64,000 nucleotides of DNA from positions 186,001-250,000 of the forward strand of contig CAVZAT010000006.1 in NCBI GenBank assembly GCA_963773335.1, given 5' to 3'. Source of the DNA: UBA4742 sp963773335. GTDB lineage: Bacteria > Actinomycetota > Acidimicrobiia > Acidimicrobiales > Acidimicrobilacustridaceae. Below, piece after piece: positions 25,379-33,763 of this stretch. Both the position numbers and the translations under genes were made by a program. The notes under the pieces are model-generated. The model saw only the letters and a program-made list of their open reading frames with translations. It had not been told where the DNA came from and made no database searches. Numbering within the stretch: position 1 is the first letter of the stretch; every line of letters starts with the position of its first letter.

Positions 25379-25741
25379 TCACATCTCCCCGTAGAAGTTG
25401 CCGATGACGGGGTGGCCCCAGGGGCAGCAGGAGGCGTTGGTCAGGAATCCCGGACCGTTGAGCGCCCCGGTCGGGAGCCCGGCCGAGCGGTTGAGTGCGC
25501 TGCCCAACCTGGAGGCAACCGACGGCGACAGCGACGGGCCACCGCTGAGCCGCATCATGGCCGGACCGCTGCCCAGAGCGAATCCGGTGACGTCGGCCGA
25601 GGCCTCCTCCAGGAGGCAGGCCTTCTCCTCGTCGTTCAGGTCCCAGTCACCCAGGACCTCGGGGTGCTCGGCCACGGTGGAACGGAAGTCCTCGTTCTCC
25701 AGCATCTCGGCGTACACACCTGCGAACGCATCTTTGCTCAA
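25379..25741 (-). CDS. Small leader-like protein with Cys-Cys C-terminus (candidate RiPP precursor)
   Basis: 120 residues from TTG 25741, chosen because AAGGAG lies 7 nt upstream; an in-frame ATG at 25762 lacks such a site. Residues 1-55 are acidic and helical (FRSTVAEHPEVLGDWDLNDEE), like the leader part of Nif11/LigA-like small proteins. The second half is rich in Gly, Ser, Pro and Ala and ends in NASCCPWGHPVIGNFYGEM. No known domain covers the tail. It is the first gene before a ferritin-like protein and a PhyH oxygenase, so a leader-core peptide matured by iron enzymes is possible. It could equally be a partner subunit. Confidence 0.55.
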   Translation of the reverse strand: MSKDAFAGVYAEMLENEDFRSTVAEHPEVLGDWDLNDEEKACLLEEASADVTGFALGSGPAMMRLSGGPSLSPSVASRLGSALNRSAGLPTGALNGPGFLTNASCCPWGHPVIGNFYGEM

Positions 25742-25872
25742 CGCCTTGCTCCTTCGCGTCATCCGAGGAGGGGGTCCCCCGGCCGTTCCTGGCCTGGTCA
25801 AGACGTGCAGGCGTCGACCGGGTTACACGGGGCTGCTCGGGCGCCGATTCCGTTGCGCCCGATCACGGCCCC

Positions 25873-25878
25873 TATGAT
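25873..25878 (+). promoter_or_regulatory. Putative -10 (TATGAT) of the SDR gene at 25920
   Basis: TATGAT directly abuts operator copy 3 (25879-25893), which would cover the transcription start. Confidence 0.4.
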
Positions 25879-25893
25879 CTGACGCCTCATCAG
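25879..25893. promoter_or_regulatory. Palindromic operator CTGACG-CCT-CATCAG (copy 3)
   Basis: The 15-bp palindrome of copies 1 and 2 with one arm mismatch (G to A). It lies directly after a TATGAT -10 and between the divergent small-protein cassette and the SDR gene. Confidence 0.55.
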
Positions 25894-25919
25894 AAACGTC
25901 GACGCAGGGGAATCGATCC

Positions 25920-26839
25920 ATGGGTTTGTTGGACGGCAAGGTGGCCATCGTGACGGGCGCGGGGCACGGCATCGGGCGCGGGCACGCCCTCGAGTTGGCC
26001 AAAGAGGGCGCCACCGTGCTGGTCAACGACCTCGGGGTGTCACTGGCCGGCGAGGCCGGCGACGGTGGCGAGCGCGCCGCCGATCTCACCGTCGATCTCA
26101 TCGAGGCCCGCGGGGGGCCGCGGCCGCCAACTACGAGGACGTGGCCGACGTCGAGGGTGCAGCCCGCATGGTGGCTCAGGCGGTCGAGCTGTTCGGTCGC
26201 CTCGACATCGTGGTCAACAACGCCGGCATCGCCCGCGACGCCACCATCTGGGGGATGACCGAGGCCGACTGGGACTCGGTCATCCGGGTTCACCTGAAAG
26301 GCACCTTCGCCCCCACCCAGGCCGCGGTCCGGCACTGGCGGGAGCTGTCCAAGGCCGGCCAGGACGTCTCCTATGGGCGCATCATCAACACCACCTCAGG
26401 GGCCGGCCTGGTCGGCAACTTCGGCCAGGCCAACTACACCGCGGCCAAGGCCGGCATCGCCGCGTTCACCCAGACGGTCAGCCTCGAGCTGTTCCGCATG
26501 GGCGTCACGGTGAACTGCATCGGCCCGGCCGGCGCCACTCGCATGGCTGCTTCGATCCCCGGGGCCGGCATCGAGGCCCGCGAGCCCGACGAGTTCACCG
26601 AGTGGAACCGCATGGATCCGTCCCTGGCGTCGCCGTTGGTGGCCTGGTTGGCCAGCGACAAGGCCGCACACGTCACCGGCCAGATCATCCGGGCGGTGGG
26701 CGACGAGATCGTGCTGATGGACGGCTGGCGCAACGGCAACACCATCCGCAAGCCGGAGAAGCGGTGGGAGGCGTCCGAGCTCACGGCCCTGATGAACGCC
26801 GACATCTTCCACAGTCGGGCTCCAGGCCTGCGCTACTGA
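25920..26839 (+). CDS. MFE-2-like SDR (3-hydroxyacyl-CoA dehydrogenase type), frameshift near 26115
   Basis: About 306 residues if one base is restored in a G6 run. It starts MGLLDGKVAIVTGAGHGIGRGHAL and, after the break, continues YEDVADVEGAA, VNNAGIARD, INTTSGAGL and NYTAAKAGIA. The long C-terminal tail and the VNDLG motif match the dehydrogenase part of peroxisomal multifunctional enzyme 2 and the actinobacterial ChsB1/Hsd4B group, which oxidise 3-hydroxyacyl-CoA in side-chain beta-oxidation. Operator copy 3 is just upstream. It is paralogous to the SDR at 59379. Confidence 0.8.
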
Positions 26840-26926
26840 GGCCGCCGGACCGCCAGATCCGAGGGGTCCGTCGATCCAGGGGGACCGGTAGCTCCAGCAC
26901 CCTCCGCTGACCTAGTGGACGAAAAC

Positions 26927-26940
26927 AAGAACGTGTTCTA
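26927..26940. promoter_or_regulatory. KstR-like operator AAGAACGTGTTCTA
   Basis: Core AGAAC-GT-GTTCT with one end base off the TNNAACNNGTTNNA consensus. It overlaps a TAATCT -10 (26939-26944), the same geometry as the site at 1212 before the other F420-type oxidoreductase. Confidence 0.65.
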
Positions 26941-26944
26941 ATCT
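26939..26944 (+). promoter_or_regulatory. Putative -10 (TAATCT)
   Basis: TAATCT overlaps the KstR-like operator by 2 bp. The message would have a leader of about 50 nt with AAAGGA before ATG 27004. Confidence 0.4.
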
Positions 26945-27003
26945 TGTGGCCGGCCGACGCGGTGACGCGACGGCACCCTCGTCGTGCCTCGAAAGGATCC
27001 CGC

Positions 27004-28134
27004 ATGGAATTCGGCGTCTTCGCGCAGCTGTTCGTCCCGCGCTACGAGCGAGACGCCGACCCCATGGCCGAGCACAAGCGCATCATGCGCAACATCGACA
27101 TCGGGGTGGCCGCTGACCGCAACGGCATCAAGTACGTGTGGTGCCCCGAGCACCACTTCCTCGACGAGTACAGCCACATGCCCGGGCCCGAGGTCTATCT
27201 GTCGAACCTGGCGGCACGCACCGAGCGGGTGCACGTGGGCTCGGCCATCTTCAACGTGACCCCGCCGGTGAACAAGCCGGTGCGGGTGGCCGAGACAGTG
27301 GCGCTGCTCGACCACATCACCGAGGGTCGCTTCGAGTTCGGTAGCGGTCGCGGTTCGTCGACCACCGAGGTGTTCGGCTTCGACATCGACGACCTGGACG
27401 AGACCTCCAAGATGTGGGACGAGGCCATCCGGGAGATCCCCAAGATGTGGAAGGACGGCGAGTACTCCTACGAGGGCACCTACTTCCGGGTGCCACCTCG
27501 CCAGGTCTTCCCCAAGCCCTATGGCGACAAGCACCCGCCCATGTGGGTGGCGGCCGGGAGCCCTCCCACCTTCGCCAAGGCCGGCGGCATGGGTCTGGGT
27601 GCGTTCTGCTTCACCCACGGCACGCCCAGCAAGATCGCCCCCCTCATCGGTGCCTACAAGGATGCGGTGGCGCAGGCCGAACCGGTCGGCGACTTCGTGA
27701 ACGACAACATCATGGTGGTCACCAACATGGTGTGCATGGAGGACCGCGAGCAGGCCTTCGAGACTGCCATCACCTCGGGCATGAACTACTACACCAGCCT
27801 GCAGATGCACTGGCTGGACAACATCCCCAAGCCCGAGGGGTTCCCGGTGTGGCCCGACCTCATCCCCGAGCCCACCATCGACCAGATCAAGAAGGCGTCG
27901 GAGCTGGGCATGGTGGTGGTGGGCGATCCCGACGACTGCGCCCGGGCCGTGCAGCGGTGGGTGGACATCGGGGCCGACCAGCTGTGCTTCAGCCCCACCA
28001 CCAACAACATGGGCCAGGAGGCAATCGTCGCCTCCATGGAGCTGTTCGGCAAAGAGGTCATCCCGCAGTTCGACACCGATCCGGTGCATCGCAGCACGCG
28101 CGTGCGCGAGGGCTCGCTGGTCTCTCAGACGTGA
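27004..28134 (+). CDS. LLM-class F420-dependent oxidoreductase
   Basis: 376 residues, ATG after AAAGGATCCCGC. CPEHHFLDEY, SAIFNVTPP, GRFEFGSGRGSSTTEV and PPMWVAAGSP follow the luciferase-like alkanal monooxygenase layout with the HHF motif. It probably acts on a CoA-linked or free lipid intermediate using F420 or flavin. The KstR-like operator at its promoter and the FadD19-like gene 109 bp downstream tie it to the side-chain catabolic island. Substrate unknown. Confidence 0.85.
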   Translation: MEFGVFAQLFVPRYERDADPMAEHKRIMRNIDIGVAADRNGIKYVWCPEHHFLDEYSHMPGPEVYLSNLAARTERVHVGSAIFNVTPPVNKPVRVAETVALLDHITEGRFEFGSGRGSSTTEVFGFDIDDLDETSKMWDEAIREIPKMWKDGEYSYEGTYFRVPPRQVFPKPYGDKHPPMWVAAGSPPTFAKAGGMGLGAFCFTHGTPSKIAPLIGAYKDAVAQAEPVGDFVNDNIMVVTNMVCMEDREQAFETAITSGMNYYTSLQMHWLDNIPKPEGFPVWPDLIPEPTIDQIKKASELGMVVVGDPDDCARAVQRWVDIGADQLCFSPTTNNMGQEAIVASMELFGKEVIPQFDTDPVHRSTRVREGSLVSQT

Positions 28135-28176
28135 TCGTCGCCCAACCGTGACTGGCCCGGCGTGGTCCGCTCGCCC

Positions 28177-28234
28177 TCCCGAATTCTGTGCACCTGTGCC
28201 CCTTTAAGGTGGGTGTCGTGCACAGATCTCGGGA
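28177..28234. promoter_or_regulatory. Long inverted repeat upstream of the acyl-CoA ligase
   Basis: Arms of 17 nt (28177-28193 and 28218-28234) pair as TCCCGA-nn-TCTGTGCAC with GTGCACAGA-nn-TCGGGA around a 24-nt centre that contains CCCCTTTAAGG. Each arm includes the palindrome GTGCAC. It lies 9 bp before the GTG start, so it is either a paired operator or an RNA hairpin hiding the ribosome site. Confidence 0.55.
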
Positions 28235-28243
28235 GATGGTCCG

Positions 28244-29842
28244 GTGAGCGCGCCGGTCCCCGCCACCTTCAACCTGGCCGACATCTGGGAGGCGGTCGCC
28301 CCCCGGGTGGGCGACCGGGTGGCGGTGGTGTGCGAGGACGTTCGACGCACCTACGCCGAGCTCGACGATCGGGCCACGCGCCTGGCCCACTGGATGGCCG
28401 ATCACGGCGTCGAGCCGGGCCAACACGTGGGGCTCTACCTGACCAACTGCATCGAGTACTTCGAGGCGATGTTGGCCTGCTACAAGATCCGGGCCGTCCC
28501 GATCAACGTCAACTACCGCTACGTGGCCGACGAGCTGCGGCATCTGTTCGCCGATGCCGACCTGGTCGGGGTGCTGGTCGAGCCGGCGTTCGCCGAACGC
28601 CTGGCGGCGATCGCCGCCGACCTGCCCCGCCTCGACTGGAGCCTCGAGCTGGGCGAGCCCTACGAGCGAGCGTTGGCCGCCTCGTCCTCGGCCGTCGACT
28701 TCGGCCCGCGGCGCAGCGACGACCACTACGTCATCTACACCGGTGGGACCACCGGCCTGCCCAAGGGGGTGGTCTGGACCCAGGAGGATGCGTTCTACGC
28801 CTGCATCGGCGGCGGGGATCCGACCCGCCAGAGCGGTGGGGTCACCGAGCCGGCCGAACTGGTCGACCGGATCATGGACGCGCCGGTGATCTTCCTGCCC
28901 GTCGCACCGCTCATGCACGCGGCCGGGCAGTGGACCTCGCTCTCGTGGCTGTTCTGCGGGGGCACGGTGGTGCTGCTGCCCGGGTCGCTCGATCCGGTGC
29001 GGGTGTGGCGCACCGTCGGGCAGGAGCGGGTGAACCTGATGACGGTGGTGGGCGACCCCGTGGTCCGCCCCCTGGTGGACGCCTGGCTGGCCGACGGACC
29101 GTTCGACGTGTCGAGCCTGTTCTCCATCGGCTCGGGCGGCGCGCCCCTGTCTCCGGCGTTGCGCGAGCAGCTCATGGGGATCCTGCCCGGCGTGGTGGTG
29201 TCCGACGGGTTCGGGTCCTCCGAGACCGGGGCCCAGGGCGCGCAGCGGCTGACCGAGGCCGACCACTCGGGCGACCTGACCGCCTTCACCCCGTATCCGT
29301 CGACCACGGTGATCGACGAGCTCACACGTCGACCCGTGGAGCCCGGATCGGGGGTCACCGGCCGGGTGGCGTTGAGCGGACGCATCCCCCTCGGCTACTA
29401 CAACGCGCCGGAGAAGACGGCCGAGACCTTCGTGGAGATCGACGGCGTGCGGTGGGTCCTCACCGGTGACATGGCCACCGTCGCCACCGACGGCACGGTT
29501 CGCCTCCTCGGTCGCGGGTCGGGCTGCATCAACACGGGCGGTGAGAAGGTGTTCCCCGAGGAGGTGGAGGCGGTGCTCAAGGCGCATCCGTCCGTGTACG
29601 ACGTCCTGGTGGTGGGCGTCGACGACCAGCGCTGGGGCCAGGCCGTGGCCGCGGTGGTCGAGCCCACGCCGGGGGAGTCGCCCACCCTCGACGAGCTGGC
29701 CGAGCACTGCCGGGCCTCGCTGGCCGGTTACAAGGTGCCCCGATCCTTGGTGCTGGTCGACCACGTCGAGCGCTCACCGGCGGGCAAGGCCGACTACCGC
29801 TGGGCCCAGCGGACTGCGGCTGGCGACACCACCTCCGGCTGA
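28244..29842 (+). CDS. FadD19-like steroid side-chain acyl-CoA ligase
   Basis: 532 residues, GTG start. VIYTGGTTGLPKGVVW is the AMP-binding loop; INVNYRYVADELRHLF, GFGSSETG, GYYNAPEKTAETF, INTGGEKVFPEEVEA and SPAGKADYRW are all close to mycobacterial FadD19, the C24/C26 cholesterol side-chain CoA ligase. The catalytic Lys is the one in SPAGK. It probably activates a long branched acid released by the P450/dehydrogenase steps. Paralogous to the ligase at 41401. A 58-bp inverted repeat sits directly before its start. Confidence 0.85.
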   Translation: MSAPVPATFNLADIWEAVAPRVGDRVAVVCEDVRRTYAELDDRATRLAHWMADHGVEPGQHVGLYLTNCIEYFEAMLACYKIRAVPINVNYRYVADELRHLFADADLVGVLVEPAFAERLAAIAADLPRLDWSLELGEPYERALAASSSAVDFGPRRSDDHYVIYTGGTTGLPKGVVWTQEDAFYACIGGGDPTRQSGGVTEPAELVDRIMDAPVIFLPVAPLMHAAGQWTSLSWLFCGGTVVLLPGSLDPVRVWRTVGQERVNLMTVVGDPVVRPLVDAWLADGPFDVSSLFSIGSGGAPLSPALREQLMGILPGVVVSDGFGSSETGAQGAQRLTEADHSGDLTAFTPYPSTTVIDELTRRPVEPGSGVTGRVALSGRIPLGYYNAPEKTAETFVEIDGVRWVLTGDMATVATDGTVRLLGRGSGCINTGGEKVFPEEVEAVLKAHPSVYDVLVVGVDDQRWGQAVAAVVEPTPGESPTLDELAEHCRASLAGYKVPRSLVLVDHVERSPAGKADYRWAQRTAAGDTTSG

Positions 29843-29874
29843 CCACTGCTCGAGACCACCTCACCACCGCAAAA

Positions 29875-29922
29875 TGGGCGGGAACTTGCCCGGTATCCGG
29901 CCGCAAAGATGCCCAATTTGCG
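29875..29922 (+). repeat. 48-bp dispersed repeat, copy A
   Basis: 46 of 48 bp identical to copy B (30594-30641). The pair flanks the TMEM175 gene in direct orientation. The ends can pair (AAATGGGC with GCCCAATTT, one mismatch) around TATCCGGCCGCAAA, so a folded RNA or DNA element is possible. Confidence 0.85.
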
Positions 29923-29937
29923 AGGCGTGCGGGCTCC

Positions 29938-29943
29938 TACACT
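29938..29943 (+). promoter_or_regulatory. Putative -10 (TACACT), leaderless
   Basis: TACACT lies 6 nt before the GTG at 29950. Confidence 0.4.
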
Positions 29944-29949
29944 GCGCCC

Positions 29950-30560
29950 GTGTCGAAGGGCCGGCTCGAAGCGTTCAGCGATGGGGTCATCGCCATCCTC
30001 ATCACCATCATGGTGCTGGAGCTGCGCGTCCCCCTCAGCCCGAGGCTGTCGGCCCTGCGTCCCCTGGTCCCGGTCTTCCTGACCTACGTGCTCAGCTTCG
30101 TGTACCTGGGCATCTACTGGAACAACCACCACCACCTGCTCCAGGCCACCGAGCGCATCAACGGCCGCATCTTGTGGGCCAACTTGATCCTGTTGTTCTG
30201 GCTGTCGCTCTTCCCCTTCGCCACGGGCTGGATGGGTCAGAACCACTTCGCCACCGTCCCCACCGCCCTCTACGGGGTGGTGCTGCTGTTGGCCGCGGTG
30301 GCCTACTACGTGCTGGAGATGGCCATCGTGGCCGAGCAGGGCCGCGACTCGACCATGGCCCGGGCGGTGGGCAACGACCGCAAGGGCCGGCTGTCGGTGG
30401 TCATCTACCTGGTGGCCATTCCCCTGGCCTTCGTAACCACTGGATCGCCTTGGGGCTCTACGTGGTGGTGGCCATCATGTGGTTCGTACCCGACCGTCGC
30501 ATCGAGGCGCGGTTCAACCACCGCGCCGACGATGACGACGTGCCGGCCGAGGGCGCCTGA
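29950..30560 (+). CDS. TMEM175/DUF1211-family potassium channel-like protein, frameshift near 30433
   Basis: About 203 residues if one base is restored. It opens with the family hallmark RLEAFSDGVIAILITIMVLEL, followed by YWNNHHHLL and about six helices; the last helix (NHWIALGLYVVVAIMWFVPD) is in the next frame. TMEM175 relatives conduct K+ across the membrane. The gene is flanked by two copies of a 48-bp repeat, as if the segment were mobile or the repeats were regulatory. GTG start supported by a leaderless -10. Confidence 0.8.
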
Positions 30561-30593
30561 CCGCTCGGCCCGGGCCCGCCTCCCTCGGGAAAC

Positions 30594-30641
30594 TGGGCGG
30601 GAAAGTGCCCGGTATCCGGCCGCAAAGATGCCCAATTTGCG
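30594..30641 (+). repeat. 48-bp dispersed repeat, copy B
   Basis: Near-identical to copy A (2 mismatches). It lies between the stops of the convergent TMEM175 and P450 genes, 16 bp past the P450 stop. Confidence 0.85.
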
Positions 30642-30656
30642 GGATGGCCTGTTGAG

Positions 30657-31878
30657 TCAGGCGGCGGTGTAGTGCACCGGCATGTGCTTGATGCCGCCGA
30701 TGAAGTTCGAGCGCAGGTACTCCACCTCGCCGTCGAGCTTCATGTCGGGCAGGCGGTGGACCAGCTCGTCGAAGATGAGCCGCAGCTCCATGCGAGCCAG
30801 GTTGGCCCCCAGGCAGAAGTGCGGGCCGCCGCCCCCGAACGCGATGTGCTCGTTGGGGGAGCGCTCGATGTCGAAGGTGAACGGGTCGTCGAACACCGTC
30901 TCGTCGCGGTTGGCCGAGATGTGCCACATCACGACCTTGTCGCCCTTGCGGATCAGCTTGCCGCCCAGCTCGTAGTCCTCCAGGGCGGTGCGGCGGAAGT
31001 GCAGCACCGGGGTGGCCCACCGCAGGATCTCCTCGATGGCGCCGAGCAGCAGTTCGGGGTCGGCCTTGAGCTTGTCGAACTGGTCGGGGTGGTCGAGCAG
31101 CGCCTTCATGCCGTGGGCGGTGGCGTTGCGGGTGGTCTCGTTGCCGGCGACGGTCAAGAGCATGAAGAACATGTCGAACTCGAGCTCGCTGAGCTTGTCG
31201 CCGTCGATCTCCGCGCCCAGCAGGCGGCTGATGATGTCGTCCTGAGGGTCGTCGCGACGCAGCTCGGCCAGGCTGTGGGAGTACATGAACAGCTCGGCCG
31301 CGGCGTTGCCGGCGGCCTCCATGCCCACGGCGTCCTTCTGGAACTCCGGGTCGTCGGCGCCGATCATGCGGTTGGACCAGTCGAAGAGCTTGCGGCGATC
31401 CTCCTGGGGGACCCCCATCAGCTCGGCGATGGCCTGCAGGGGCAGCTCGGCGGCGATGTCGCCCACGAAGTCGCACCGGCCCTGCGTCGGCCACGTTGTC
31501 CACGATGGCGGTGGCCTTGGCCGTGAGGTGCTGTTCGAGCAGCCCGATCATGCGGGGCGTGAACCCCTTGTTCACCAGCAGGCGGTACCGCGTGTGGCGC
31601 GGCGGGTCCATGTACAGCATCATCTCCCGCACCATGGCGCCCTCGCCGACGTCGACGATGTCGGGGATGGAGATGCCGTGCTCGGCGGACGAGAACACGT
31701 GGGCGTCACGGTTGACGGTGATCAGATCGGCATGGCGGGTGATGTTCCAGAAGCCACCCCCGCCCGGCTCGGTGTGCCAGTGCACCGGGTCCTCGTGGCG
31801 CAGCAACGTGAACATCTCGTGGTGGCGTCCCTCGCGGAACACGTCGGGGTCGAGCAGGTCGACGTCGGTCAGCTCCAT
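30657..31878 (-). CDS. CYP125/CYP142-like steroid 26/27-monooxygenase, frameshift near 31472
   Basis: About 406 residues after removing one G. ATG 31878 has AAGGAG upstream. The N-terminal frame ends ...AIVDNVADAG; the next frame continues RCDFVGDIAAELPLQAIAEL. I-helix VAGNETTRN, ExxR in EEILRW and the haem loop FGGGGPHFCLGANLAR are intact. VPQEDRRKLFDWSN and RTALEDYELGG closely follow CYP125, which oxidises the terminal side-chain carbon of cholesterol with electrons from ferredoxin. A KstR-like site lies 110 bp upstream, and the divergent operon encodes the next beta-oxidation steps. Confidence 0.85.
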
Positions 31879-31970
31879 GGGGTCTCCTTCGGCCACGGCG
31901 CGGCCCGGGTTGAGACGAGCGGTCGAACGGTCTGGTTCAGGAGGTGGTTCAGGGATTCGAGAACACGGAC

Positions 31971-31976
31971 ACCGTA
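31971..31976 (-). promoter_or_regulatory. Putative -10 (TACGGT) for the P450 gene
   Basis: TACGGT on the minus strand, just downstream of the KstR-like operator (31988-32001), placing that operator in its -35 region. Confidence 0.3.
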
Positions 31977-31987
31977 GCCGAGACGAG

Positions 31988-32001
31988 TTAGAACACGTTT
32001 C
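31988..32001. promoter_or_regulatory. KstR-like operator TAGAACACGTTTCA
   Basis: Matches all fixed positions of TNNAACNNGTTNNA. It lies between the divergent P450 gene and the SnoaL/racemase/FadE operon, so it could control both directions. Confidence 0.7.
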
Positions 32002-32095
32002 AGTTCGGGACTAGGGTCGGTCGAGGCACCCAGTGCCGGCATCGCGGCCGAGATCGGGTCACCGGGGGATTCCGCTCAGCACGGGGGACGACGGG

Positions 32096-32539
32096 ATGGG
32101 CAGGTTCAGCGACACCGAGGTCGAACGGGAGCTGCTGGCGTTCCTGGAGATCCAGCACGCCCAGGACTGGAACCACATGTGCGACTTCTTCACACCTGAT
32201 GCCGTCTACGTCGAACATGCCATGGGGACCTTCGAGGGCCGTGAGGCGATTCGCGAGTGGCTGGTGCCCTGCATGGCGCCGCTGGTGGGCTGGGAGTACC
32301 CCACCCGGTGGTTCCTGGTGGGCGACGACCGGGCCGTGCACTACTGGGACAACGTCCTGCCCACCCCCGACGGCGACGACGGCACCTACGTGTTCAGCGG
32401 GGTCACGGTGCTCGACTACGCCGGCGACCATCTCTGGTCTCGCGAAGAAGACCTCTACAACGAGGTCGAGATGAACAACGTCCTGCAGGCCTGGCTGGCC
32501 GCGGGAGGCCGCCTCGGCCCGGCCGCCGGGCAGGTCTGA
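32096..32539 (+). CDS. SnoaL-like (NTF2-fold) protein
   Basis: 147 residues, ATG. FLEIQHAQDWNHMCDFFTPDAVYVEHAMGTFEGREAIREWL is the typical opening of the SnoaL/NTF2-like cone fold used by steroid isomerases, limonene epoxide hydrolase-type enzymes and accessory proteins. No catalytic assignment can be made. It is the first gene of the operon, with its stop 2 bp before the racemase start, so translation is probably coupled. Confidence 0.78.
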   Translation: MGRFSDTEVERELLAFLEIQHAQDWNHMCDFFTPDAVYVEHAMGTFEGREAIREWLVPCMAPLVGWEYPTRWFLVGDDRAVHYWDNVLPTPDGDDGTYVFSGVTVLDYAGDHLWSREEDLYNEVEMNNVLQAWLAAGGRLGPAAGQV

Positions 32540-32541
32540 GC

Positions 32542-33706
32542 GTGGCCGGTCCGCTGACCGGGGTGAGGGTGGTGGAGGTGGCCGGGCTCGGCCCGGCGCC
32601 CTTCGGCGCCATGGTGCTGGCCGACCTGGGCGCCGACGTCACCAGCATCGACCGACCCGACCGGGTGTACGGCCTGCCGGCGGAGTCGGCCAGGGGGAAC
32701 ATCTACGCCCGGGGCCGGCGATCGGTGGCCGTGGACCTCAAGTCCCCCGAAGGCATCGCCGTGGTCCAACGGCTGGTCGCCGAGGCCGACGTGTTCATCG
32801 AGGGCTTCCGACCCGGCGTGGCCGAGCGGCTGGGCCTCGGTCCCGATGAGCTCACGGCCGGACATCCCGGGCTGGTCTACGCCCGCATGACCGGCTGGGG
32901 CCAGGAGGGCCCGATGGCGGCCAAGGCCGGCCACGACCTCAACTACGTCGGTCTGGCCGGTCCGCTGGCCCACATCGGCCGCCAGGGCCAACCCCCGACC
33001 TCGGCGCTCAACCTGCTGGCCGACTTCGGCGGTGGTGGCCTGCTGCTGGCCATGGGCGTGTGCGCCGCCCTGGTGGAGCGAACCACCTCCGGCCGGGGCC
33101 AGGTCATCGACGCGGCCATGGTCGACGGTGTCGCCCTGCTGTCGTGCGCCGTCGGGCAGGCCTACCACGGGGGCTACTTCTCCGCCGAGCGCGGCACCAA
33201 CCTGTTCGACGGCGGCGCGCCCTTTCTACGACAGCTACCAGACCGCCGACGGCCAGTGGCTGTCGGTCGCGCCGCTCGAGGACAAGTTCTACGCCGATCT
33301 GCTCACCGGCCTGGGGCTGGCCGACCCGTCGGCCTGGCCGTGCGACGAGATCCCCGACCGCGACGACGAGGCCAACTGGGCGGCCCTGCGGGAACGGTTC
33401 ACCGATGTCATCGCCGGTCGCCCCCTCGACGCCTGGCTCGAGACCTTCGCCGACCTGGACGCCTGCGTGGCCCCGGTGCGGCCCTTCACCGAGGTGGCCG
33501 ACGATCCCCATGTCGCCGCCCGTGGCACCTGGTTGGCGCACGAAGGTGTGATCCAACCGGCGCCCGCGCCGCGCTTCGCCCGCACCCCCGCCACCCTCGA
33601 TCGTCCACCCGTGCCCGCCGGCCACCACACCGACGAGGTACTGGCCGATGCCGGCTACACCCCCGACCAGATCGACCAGCTGCGCGCCGCCGGCGCCGTC
33701 GCCTGA
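32542..33706 (+). CDS. Alpha-methylacyl-CoA racemase (AMACR, CoA-transferase III family), frameshift near 33223
   Basis: About 387 residues after removing one T (CCTTTC). GTG start 2 bp after the SnoaL stop. GLGPAPFGAMVLADLGADV, RSVAVDLKSPEG, GFRPGVAERLGLGPDEL and especially AGHDLNYVGLAGPLAHIGR match AMACR/Mcr, which flips the 25R/25S methyl configuration of sterol side-chain acyl-CoAs so that beta-oxidation can proceed. The C-terminal half (YDSYQTADGQWLSVAPLEDKFY) is in the second frame. It fits exactly between the P450/FadD19 and FadE steps. Confidence 0.85.
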
Positions 33707-33763
33707 ACCACCCCCGAACCGCTCCACCTCCGAGACCATCGCTGAACCACCAGGAGTCCGCCT

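Noticed and set aside
23244..25762. Firm call of a RiPP gene cluster
   Set aside because: No recognised cyclodehydratase, radical SAM enzyme, protease or transporter is adjacent; kept only as a hypothesis in the findings.
28244..29842. Non-ribosomal peptide adenylation domain
   Set aside because: AMP-binding motifs fit, but there is no carrier or condensation domain and the sequence follows FadD19 closely.
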